Assembly: GCA_022822575.1 (NCBI GenBank)
Contig: JAJEBJ010000390.1
Span: 1 to 7,043, forward strand
Length of the DNA: 7,043 nt
Origin: Alphaproteobacteria bacterium
GTDB lineage: Bacteria > Pseudomonadota > Alphaproteobacteria > SP197
Direction of reading: 5' to 3'
Shown here: one piece after another, positions 1-5,170 of the stretch
Position numbering within the stretch: position 1 is the stretch's first letter
Layout of the letters: every line of letters begins with the position of its first letter
Made by a program: the position numbers and the translations under genes
Notes under the pieces: model-generated
What the model was told of the DNA's origin: nothing
Database searches by the model: none
Seen by the model: the letters and a program-made list of their open reading frames with translations, nothing else

Positions 1-249
1 GTTCTCATCAAACCCACCAGCCACGACGCCCTCGCCGCCATGGTGAATGGCCTGACACTCTTTGGCATGGGATGGTCCTGGGGCGGCTACGAGAGCCTCC
101 TTGTCCCGGTCGACCCCTCGGCGTTCCGCACCGCTGTTCCCTGGGAAGAGGAAGGTCAGCTCCTGCGGATTCACGCCGGCCTGGAGGATGCCGAGGACCT
201 CGTCGCCGACCTTGATGCGGCGTTCAGACGACGCAGCGAAGCCTCCTGA
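1..249 (+). CDS. metC: Cystathionine beta-lyase, C-terminal part (5' end outside window)
   Basis: The frame is open from base 1 and stops with TGA at 247-249, giving the last 82 residues. The enzyme is a PLP-dependent lyase of the Cys/Met metabolism family; it splits cystathionine to homocysteine, pyruvate and ammonia in the cytoplasm, a step of methionine synthesis. The visible part carries the family's C-terminal signatures: LFGMGWSWGGYESL at about residues 20-33 and LRIHAGLEDAEDLVADLDAAF near the end, which closely resemble the end of E. coli MetC. The PLP lysine lies upstream of the window, so catalytic competence cannot be judged here. The SWGG motif favours cystathionine beta-lyase over the gamma-synthase or gamma-lyase branches, but these are related. 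The gene converges on the dioxygenase gene, with only 15 bases between the two stop codons. Confidence 0.9.
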   Translation, partial: VLIKPTSHDALAAMVNGLTLFGMGWSWGGYESLLVPVDPSAFRTAVPWEEEGQLLRIHAGLEDAEDLVADLDAAFRRRSEAS

Positions 250-260
250 CAACAGGAGGC
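241..260. terminator. Perfect 8-bp hairpin between convergent genes, probable bidirectional terminator
   Basis: GCCTCCTG (241-248) and CAGGAGGC (253-260) are perfect inverted repeats around an ACAA loop. The left arm includes the last codons and most of the stop codon of metC, and the right arm ends just before the stop of the dioxygenase gene. The stem is GC-rich and stable in both directions. No T-run follows on either strand, so it is not a textbook intrinsic terminator; it may pause transcription or protect 3' ends. Confidence 0.55.
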
Positions 261-264
261 ACGG

Positions 265-1116
265 TCACTCCTCGAGGGTGGACCCGGCCCCCTTCACGCG
301 TGTCTGGCGCATGTAGCGCCGGAAGCGGTCGGCGTCGTATCCCGCTCCCCGGTGGAGCAGGCAGCGGTTGTCCCAGATCACGAGGTCACCGGGTTGCCAG
401 CGGTGGGCGAAGACATGCTCCTCGGCCGTGGTCTCTTCGAGCAGACCGTCCAGAAGTTCCCGGCTCTTCTCGAATGTCCACCCCTCCACCTCGCGGGCAT
501 GGGAACCAATGAAGAGATTCCCGGCGCCGGTCGCCGGATTTCGGCGCACCAGGCGCTGCCGCACGGGCGGCAGGGAGACAGCGTGGGACGTCGTCACCGC
601 ATGGGGATGGACCTTGGACCGCGAGAACACGTAATCGTGGATGGCCACGAGCGGTTCGAGCCGTTCCTGTTCTGCCGCATCGAGGCGCTCAAAGGCGCTG
701 CGCTGGCTGGCGAACAGGGTTTCGCCGCCTTCGTCGGGGGTTTCGTAGGCACAGGTGATGGACACGAAGGACGGCACGGCCCGGAAGGACGAGTCCGAGT
801 GCCACATGTTGTTGCCGGTCTGGTAGAGGGTTTCGCTGTGACTGTTGCGGCGCACCGTGCCGTCCTCACGCACGTTGCCGACCGTGCCGAACCACGCGAC
901 CTTTCCTTCCCGCCCCAGACGGACATGTTCCTCCTCGGGTTCGCCCAGACTGCGGGTCAACTCGAGATGGGGCTCATCTCCGCACGCCACGCGCGGCACA
1001 TGGATGAAAGAGTACCGGTCGATCAGCCGCCGCAACGTGGCAATGTCAAGCGCCTCCATCGAGGGGCACTCGAGCCTCGCGCCGAACTCGGCATGTAGCG
1101 GGGTCAGGTTCTTCAT
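265..1116 (-). CDS. TauD/TfdA-family 2-oxoglutarate-dependent dioxygenase
   Basis: The predicted 283-residue protein is full length for the TauD/TfdA family (PF02668). These cytoplasmic Fe(II) enzymes couple decarboxylation of 2-oxoglutarate to hydroxylation of a substrate such as taurine, 2,4-D or gamma-butyrobetaine. The HxD pair is H106/D108 (in MWHSDSSF), the distal iron ligand is H255 (in LLHRGAGY), and R266 lies 11 residues further on, the spacing of the 2-oxoglutarate-binding arginine in TauD and TfdA. R270 is a second candidate anion contact. The frame stays open further upstream to 1413, but that part overlaps the DddP-like gene; the ATG at 1114-1116 has an excellent ribosome binding site and gives the normal family N-terminus. 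It lies 34 nt after the stop of the DddP-like gene on the same strand, so the two are probably co-transcribed. The substrate cannot be read from sequence; the protein looks nearer to TfdA-like enzymes than to a strict taurine dioxygenase. Confidence 0.9.
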   Translation of the reverse strand: MKNLTPLHAEFGARLECPSMEALDIATLRRLIDRYSFIHVPRVACGDEPHLELTRSLGEPEEEHVRLGREGKVAWFGTVGNVREDGTVRRNSHSETLYQTGNNMWHSDSSFRAVPSFVSITCAYETPDEGGETLFASQRSAFERLDAAEQERLEPLVAIHDYVFSRSKVHPHAVTTSHAVSLPPVRQRLVRRNPATGAGNLFIGSHAREVEGWTFEKSRELLDGLLEETTAEEHVFAHRWQPGDLVIWDNRCLLHRGAGYDADRFRRYMRQTRVKGAGSTLEE

Positions 1117-1117
1117 G

Positions 1118-1125
1118 TCACCTCC
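1118..1125 (-). promoter_or_regulatory. Shine-Dalgarno site that fixes the dioxygenase start
   Basis: On the minus strand the sequence reads GGAGGTGAC followed directly by ATG. GGAGGTGA is a full 8-base match to the 16S anti-Shine-Dalgarno tail, with GGAGG 4 nt from the start codon. This is the best ribosome binding site in the window. It supports starting at 1116 rather than further upstream inside the neighbouring gene. Confidence 0.8.
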
Positions 1126-1150
1126 GGAGCCACGCCAGACCCGTGAGCGG

Positions 1151-2392
1151 TCAGGACGTCCAGGTCTCATCCATGGGGTAGGTGTCCAGGCGTTCGTATC
1201 CGGTCTCGGTGACGAGCAGCTGCTGTTCGAGCTTGACCGCCTCGCGTCCGCCCTCGGCACCGACCAGGGATTCGACGCAGAGAACCATGCCCGGGTGGAT
1301 GATGCCGTCATAGCCGCGCTCGTCGAAATCCTGCCGTTGGCAGATGACCGGATACTCGTCGACCAGACCGACGCCGTGGGCAACGATCCCGTACCGGACG
1401 GCCAGGAATTCATCGGGGATGGGCCATGATTTCTCGGCCCACTCCCGGAACGACAGTCCCGGTTTCAGCAACTCCCTGTTGTGTTCGAGCTGCTCCATGG
1501 CGGCCATGTAGAGCCGCTGCTGTTCGTTGGTGGGACGGGCATCGCAGATCCACGCCCGCGAGATGTCCGAACAGTAGCCATAGGGTCCCACGAGATCGGT
1601 GTCGAAGCTCACCATGTCGCCTTTCTCGATCACCCTCATGGAACATTCCTGCATCCAGGGGTTGGTGCGCGGTCCCGACGACAGCAGACGGGTCTCGATC
1701 CATTCACCGCCTTCGGCGATGTTGGCCTCGTGGAGTTTTGCCCACAGGGCGTTTTCGGTAATGCCGGGTCGCAGGTTCTCGCGCATCGCCCGAATTCCCT
1801 TCTCCGATGCCTCGATGGCGCAGCGCATCAGGACGATCTCTTCCGCCGTCTTGATCTTGCGTGCCTCCTCCATCAGCGCAAAGCCGTCATGGATGTCGAG
1901 ATTCTCGTTCGCCAGGGCGTGATAGAGATCGGCGCCCATGCGGTCGACGCCGATTCGCCGGTTGCCGGCCCCGTGCTCGCGAACCACATCGGCGATTTCC
2001 CGCGCGAATTCGCGGGCGTGTTCTTCTACCCGAGTGCCGGAAGTGAAGTACGTCGCCGCCCGGGCGGGTCGCCGTTCGCTGATCCCCGGATACCCGCGGG
2101 TGAGATGGTCGCTGTGGCCGAACTCGAAGAGAATGGCCGGTCCGTCCGTGGCCACGAAGCAGTAGCGAACCTCGTTGTGGAGGCACCACACCTGCATGTT
2201 GGTCGCATCGATGGCATAGCGCACATTGAGTTGGTCGAACAGAAGAACCCCGGCGAGGTCACTTCGGGAGAGCTGCCGGTGAACGTTGGCAAGACGATCG
2301 CGCCGGACCTTGTCGAGATCGACCGGCGCCTTGCTGCCTTCCATGGCGCCGCGCTGCACGGCCTCTGCCGCCGAAATGCGTGTGGTCGTCAT
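1151..2392 (-). CDS. dddP: DddP-like M24-fold metalloenzyme (putative DMSP lyase)
   Basis: The 413-residue protein has the creatinase-type N-terminal domain (about 30-170) and the M24 'pita-bread' catalytic domain (about 180-413). Metal ligands are D264 and D266 (SFDTDL), D276 (CSDIS), H339 (AHGVGL), E374 (CVESL) and E389 (KLEQQ). Their spacing (2, 10, 63, 35, 15) almost equals what I recall for Roseobacter DddP (D295, D297, D307, H371, E406, E421). Y334 and D345 fall at the recalled DddP active-site Tyr366 and catalytic Asp377. Stretches such as GGEWIETRLL and SGPRTNPW are also DddP-like. DddP cleaves dimethylsulfoniopropionate to DMS and acrylate in the cytoplasm. Other M24 relatives are Xaa-Pro peptidases, creatinase and ectoine hydrolase, so activity is an inference. 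An in-frame ATG at 2419 would add 9 residues but has no ribosome binding site. The gene begins 39 nt after tRNA-Arg and is followed by the TauD-like gene; acuI, acuK and prpE are not seen. Confidence 0.78.
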   Translation of the reverse strand: MTTTRISAAEAVQRGAMEGSKAPVDLDKVRRDRLANVHRQLSRSDLAGVLLFDQLNVRYAIDATNMQVWCLHNEVRYCFVATDGPAILFEFGHSDHLTRGYPGISERRPARAATYFTSGTRVEEHAREFAREIADVVREHGAGNRRIGVDRMGADLYHALANENLDIHDGFALMEEARKIKTAEEIVLMRCAIEASEKGIRAMRENLRPGITENALWAKLHEANIAEGGEWIETRLLSSGPRTNPWMQECSMRVIEKGDMVSFDTDLVGPYGYCSDISRAWICDARPTNEQQRLYMAAMEQLEHNRELLKPGLSFREWAEKSWPIPDEFLAVRYGIVAHGVGLVDEYPVICQRQDFDERGYDGIIHPGMVLCVESLVGAEGGREAVKLEQQLLVTETGYERLDTYPMDETWTS

Positions 2393-2403
2393 GATCGTCC
2401 AAT

Positions 2404-2410
2404 CTCCCTT
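2404..2410 (-). promoter_or_regulatory. Probable Shine-Dalgarno site of the DddP-like gene
   Basis: AAGGGAG on the minus strand lies 11 nt before the ATG at 2390-2392, a rather long spacer. The alternative ATG at 2417-2419 lies upstream of this site and has no purine-rich stretch of its own. This makes 2392 the preferred start. Confidence 0.5.
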
Positions 2411-2431
2411 TCCGCCCATGAAGAGCAGATG

Positions 2432-2507
2432 TGGCGCGCCCTCCAGGATTCGAACCTGGGACCTACGGCTTAGAAGGCCGTTGCTCTATCCACTGAGCTA
2501 AGGGCGC
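2432..2507 (-). tRNA. trnR: tRNA-Arg (anticodon UCU)
   Basis: A 76-nt cloverleaf on the minus strand. The acceptor arm GCGCCCT pairs with AGGGCGC, followed by discriminator G and an encoded CCA at 2432-2434. The D arm contains AGCTCAGTGG, the anticodon loop is CTTCTAA giving anticodon TCT, and the T arm contains GGTTCGAATCC. It decodes AGA, and AGG by wobble, which are rare codons in GC-rich genomes. It lies 65 nt beyond the stop of the complex I subunit gene and 39 nt before the DddP-like start. No clear promoter of its own is visible. Confidence 0.97.
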
Positions 2508-2518
2508 TCGCGATAGCA

Positions 2519-2540
2519 GCGGGTCCGTCAACGGACCCGC
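2519..2540 (-). terminator. Strong perfect hairpin between the complex I gene and tRNA-Arg
   Basis: GCGGGTCCG (2519-2527) and CGGACCCGC (2532-2540) form a 9-bp perfect GC-rich stem with a TCAA tetraloop; a tenth pair is possible. It lies 32 bases past the stop of the complex I subunit gene and 11 bases before the 5' end of tRNA-Arg. No U-run follows on the minus strand, so it could be a terminator, a transcript-end stabiliser, or a structure guiding cleavage upstream of the tRNA. Confidence 0.55.
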
Positions 2541-2564
2541 ACGTGATTCGGACCGTTGGCAGTG

Positions 2565-2584
2565 CCGGGCCGTCAACTGCCCGG
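2565..2584 (-). repeat. Inverted repeat spanning the stop codon of the complex I subunit gene
   Basis: CCGGGC (2565-2570) and GCCCGG (2579-2584) are perfect 6-bp arms around an 8-nt loop that contains the TGA stop (2573-2575, minus strand). It may form a second 3' stem next to the stronger hairpin at 2519-2540. No T-run is present, and its function is uncertain. Confidence 0.35.
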
Positions 2585-2872
2585 TCTCTCCCAGCGGAAG
2601 TTGTCGGCATAGGACTTCGGCCTGATCCTTCTCGTGCGTCGTTCGATTACGCTGTACCTGATGCCATGGCGCTCTGCATAGGCCACCGCTGCATCGCGAC
2701 TCTCGAACCACAGCCTGATCTCGTCGGCCATCATGTCGGACGATCCCGTCCAGCCGGTAAGGGAGTCGACCGACTTCGCTGCAGACGGGACGTACTCGAG
2801 AAGCCAGCGGCGGGTTCCGGCCCGCCCGGACTGCATGGCCGTCTTGGCCGGACAGTAGATTCTGGCGGTCAT
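2573..2872 (-). CDS. Complex I accessory subunit, NDUFS4 homologue (ETC complex I subunit)
   Basis: This 99-residue protein matches the ETC complex I subunit family (PF04800), the bacterial counterpart of mitochondrial NDUFS4 (18-kDa AQDQ subunit). It sits on the peripheral arm of NADH:ubiquinone oxidoreductase, on the cytoplasmic side, and supports assembly or stability of the NADH-oxidising module; it has no redox centre. Family landmarks are the N-terminal ARIYCPAKTAMQSGRAGT (3-20), GWTGSSDM (40-47), a helix around EIRLWFESRDAAVAYAERHG (51-70), and the C-terminal RPKSYADNFRWER (84-96). No signal peptide or membrane segment is seen. The ATG at 2870-2872 follows GGAGGAGG with a 4-nt gap, so the start is firm. 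The gene stands apart from any nuo cluster, between tRNA-Pro (30 nt upstream) and tRNA-Arg (65 nt downstream), all on one strand. The family's restriction to alphaproteobacteria and mitochondria is the best taxonomic clue here. Confidence 0.93.
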   Translation of the reverse strand: MTARIYCPAKTAMQSGRAGTRRWLLEYVPSAAKSVDSLTGWTGSSDMMADEIRLWFESRDAAVAYAERHGIRYSVIERRTRRIRPKSYADNFRWERPGS

Positions 2873-2902
2873 TGCGCCTCCTCCGAAAAGGCGTTCATGA
2901 GA

Positions 2903-2979
<77 letters not shown>

Positions 2980-3011
2980 TACAACGTCTTCTTGGCCTTG
3001 ACCGGCAGCAA

Positions 3012-3017
3012 CGTCAA
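3012..3017 (-). promoter_or_regulatory. Possible -35 element for tRNA-Pro
   Basis: On the minus strand CTTGACG overlaps the stop codon of the carboxylate-amine ligase gene. CTTGAC is the -35 form common in alphaproteobacteria, and its position (about 33 bases before the tRNA 5' end) is right for a tRNA promoter. The -10 region 17 bases downstream (CAAGAA) is a poor match, so this is tentative; read-through from the operon upstream is the alternative. Confidence 0.3.
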
Positions 3018-4144
3018 GTGCCAGCCAATGTCTGTTCCAGGAGATCCCTGACGACCGCCGTGAGGGCCGCGTCGCTCCCGGCGTCGCCACCGGCCTCGTG
3101 GAAGACCGATCGCTGGCGTTCCGCCGACGTTCCCCTGGCGGCGATCGTGCGGGTGTGTTCGACTTCGGCCCGGCAACCGAGGGCATCGGCATCCTCGCCC
3201 ACCAGTCCGATCAGTTCATCGAGGAGTTCTCCGTAGGGAACCAGCTGTCGCTTGCCGAAATCCACCAGTTCGCTGCGCACGCCAAATCGCTGTGCCAGCC
3301 AGCGGTTCTCCTCGACCAGGATGTTGGGGTATTCGCGCCACGCCTGGTTTGTCAGGCGCAGACGGAAGAGCATGCGCAGAATGCACTGGAAGAGCGCGGC
3401 CACGGCGAGAGCATCCTCGATTTCGGGACAGACGTCGCAGATGCGCATCTCCAGTGTCGGGAATCGCGCGCTGGGACGCAGGTCCCACCAGATTTTGGTG
3501 CCGTCTTCAAGAAGTCCGGAACTCGTCATGTGCCGGACCAGACGCTCGTACTCGGACCAGCTCTGAAGCCTGTCGGGCAGGCCGGTGCGCGGCAGGCCGC
3601 CGAACACGGTGAGGCGGTAGGAACTGAGACCGGTATCGCGGCCCTGCCAGAAGGGTGACGACGTGGTGAGGCACAGAAGATGCGGCAGGAAGTACTTTGC
3701 CTGGTTCATCAGATCGATGCGGGTCTCCGCGTCATCGATACCGATGTGGACATGCATGCCGCAAATCAGCAGCCTGCGCGCCACCGCCTGGTGGTCCCGA
3801 GCCAGACCCTCGTAGCGTTCCTTGTGGGTGTAGTCCTGCTCGCGCCAGTCACCGAACGGGTGCGTCGAACAGGCAACAGGGGCGAGAGCATGGCGCCCGG
3901 CGACTCGCGCCACACCGCTCCTCAGACGCTTGAGTTCCTCGCGGGCTTCACCGATGTGGCGGCACACCTTCGTGCCGATCTCCACCTGCGCGCGCAGGAA
4001 TTCCGTCGTCACCTGCTCGCCGAGTTCATCGACACATTCACCGATCAATGTCTCCGGCACATCGTCGGCGAGTGCGCCGCTGGCAACATCGACGAGGTGG
4101 TACTCCTCCTCGATGCCGATGGTGAAATCCGGATCGGTGATCAT
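3014..4144 (-). CDS. Carboxylate-amine ligase, GCS2 family (YbdK-like)
   Basis: The 376-residue protein is full length for the GCS2 family (PF04107), cytoplasmic ATP-dependent ligases related to plant-type and proteobacterial glutamate-cysteine ligase; E. coli YbdK is a relative with weak gamma-glutamyl-cysteine ligase activity. Recognisable blocks are IGIEEEYHLVD (9-19) with the metal-binding acidic cluster, CGMHVHIGI (128-136), SSPFWQGRDTGLSSYR (162-177), WDLRPSARFPTLEMRICDV (220-238) and EENRWLAQRFG (278-288). The ATG at 4142-4144 starts 9 nt after the stop of the dehydrogenase gene; its ribosome binding site GAGGGAG overlaps that stop, so it belongs to the same operon. The true substrates are unknown: a glutamyl-amine, a glutamyl-thiol or another amide bond are all possible. 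The company of an oxygenase and a dehydrogenase suggests amide tagging within a catabolic route rather than bulk glutathione synthesis. That is inference. Confidence 0.9.
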   Translation of the reverse strand: MITDPDFTIGIEEEYHLVDVASGALADDVPETLIGECVDELGEQVTTEFLRAQVEIGTKVCRHIGEAREELKRLRSGVARVAGRHALAPVACSTHPFGDWREQDYTHKERYEGLARDHQAVARRLLICGMHVHIGIDDAETRIDLMNQAKYFLPHLLCLTTSSPFWQGRDTGLSSYRLTVFGGLPRTGLPDRLQSWSEYERLVRHMTSSGLLEDGTKIWWDLRPSARFPTLEMRICDVCPEIEDALAVAALFQCILRMLFRLRLTNQAWREYPNILVEENRWLAQRFGVRSELVDFGKRQLVPYGELLDELIGLVGEDADALGCRAEVEHTRTIAARGTSAERQRSVFHEAGGDAGSDAALTAVVRDLLEQTLAGT

Positions 4145-4153
4145 CGGGCTCCC

Positions 4154-5170
4154 TCAGTAACCAAGTTCAGGCCGAACGATGTTGCGAAGCCCTTCGCCGT
4201 CCATGAACCGGCGCATGTTGTCGAAGAAGATCGCAAGTGTCGTCTCGACATAGGTCTCGCCATCGTCGGCGGAGATGTGGGGCATCACCAACAGGTTGGG
4301 TGCCGTCCAGAGCGGAGAGTCTGCCGGCAGGGGTTCGGGATCGAAGACATCGAGAATGGCGCCGGAGAGATGACCGCTCTCCAGCAGTTCGACGACCGCG
4401 TCATAGTCCACCGTGGCGGCGCGGCCAATGTTGATGAGGCCGGCGCCCGGTTTCAGGGACCGAAGACGGTTGCGGTCGATGAGTCCGGCGGTCTCGGGCG
4501 TGGCGGGAACGCACACCAGCACATGATCGGCCTCGGGAAGGAAGCTGTCGAGATCTTCAGGCGTTCCCATCCTCTCCACCGAGGAACGGGGTTTTCCGTG
4601 CCGGCTGATTCCGAGAACCCTCAATCCGGCGCCATGCAGGCGGTCGGCGGCCCCACCTCCAAGACTGCCAACGCCGACGATGAGCACCGTCGTCCCCTCT
4701 ACCGGTGTCGCATAGAGCGAGTTCCAGACCTTGCGGCGCTGGTTGGTGACGATGGCCGGGATGCGGGAGTGCAGCATGAGAACGGCCATGAGGGCAAAAT
4801 CCCCCGCCTTCCTTGCCTGGGCACCCTTGTTGTTGGTGACCACCACGCCTTCCGGAACCCAGTCCATGGGGCAGAGATGTTCCACGCCGGCACCGATGAT
4901 GTGGATCCACTTGAGGTTGGGCGCCACGACCGCGAGGTTCTCCGTCGGCAGATCCCAGCACATCAGGACCTCGGCCGTCCTCATCGCCTCGGCGAAGTTC
5001 TCGGTATCCCAGTCAATCGTGGTCAAGAGCCTGTGTTTCAGGTCGGGCCACGACTCCAGCACCGCATCATAGCGCTGTCTCGTCGTGGTGAAGACCGGTT
5101 CCGCCTCAGGCGTTGGCGGAAACGTATCGGGATGGGCGTGGTTGTTCTTGACGTGAACCCGGATCGTCAT
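4154..5170 (-). CDS. D-isomer-specific 2-hydroxyacid dehydrogenase
   Basis: A 338-residue cytoplasmic NAD(P)-dependent oxidoreductase that interconverts a 2-oxo acid and its D-2-hydroxy acid. The nucleotide-binding domain carries the Rossmann glycines GVGSLG (166-171). The catalytic triad is visible: R250 (INIGRAA), E279 (FDPEPLP) and H298 (MPHIS). At the end of the second Rossmann strand the sequence is GISRHGKP (187-194), with Arg where NAD-specific members carry Asp, so NADP(H) is likely preferred, as in GhrA/GhrB-type glyoxylate/hydroxypyruvate reductases. The specific substrate is not readable. Its ATG overlaps the stop of the Rieske oxygenase in an ATGA junction (5167-5170), and no Shine-Dalgarno sequence is visible upstream, so translation is probably coupled to the oxygenase. 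Stop TGA at 4154-4156 is followed closely by the carboxylate-amine ligase. Confidence 0.93.
   Translation of the reverse strand: MTIRVHVKNNHAHPDTFPPTPEAEPVFTTTRQRYDAVLESWPDLKHRLLTTIDWDTENFAEAMRTAEVLMCWDLPTENLAVVAPNLKWIHIIGAGVEHLCPMDWVPEGVVVTNNKGAQARKAGDFALMAVLMLHSRIPAIVTNQRRKVWNSLYATPVEGTTVLIVGVGSLGGGAADRLHGAGLRVLGISRHGKPRSSVERMGTPEDLDSFLPEADHVLVCVPATPETAGLIDRNRLRSLKPGAGLINIGRAATVDYDAVVELLESGHLSGAILDVFDPEPLPADSPLWTAPNLLVMPHISADDGETYVETTLAIFFDNMRRFMDGEGLRNIVRPELGY

Noticed and set aside
352..1098. 248-codon open frame on the + strand
   Set aside because: It is antisense to the dioxygenase gene, which has intact catalytic residues and a strong ribosome binding site.
1117..1413. 99-residue N-terminal extension of the dioxygenase frame
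   Set aside because: It overlaps the DddP-like coding sequence in another frame, is low-complexity and unlike the family, and the ATG at 1116 has a perfect Shine-Dalgarno site.
2393..2419. Upstream start adding 9 residues to the DddP-like protein
   Set aside because: There is no ribosome binding site before the ATG at 2419; the ATG at 2392 has AAGGGAG upstream.
1481..2473. 330-codon open frame on the + strand
   Set aside because: It is in mirrored register to the DddP-like gene and runs on into the tRNA-Arg gene; it has no recognisable motifs.
2432..2507. tRNA-Arg as an attachment site for an island carrying the DddP-like/TauD-like genes
   Set aside because: No second copy of the tRNA 3' end, no integrase and no obvious composition break are visible in the window.
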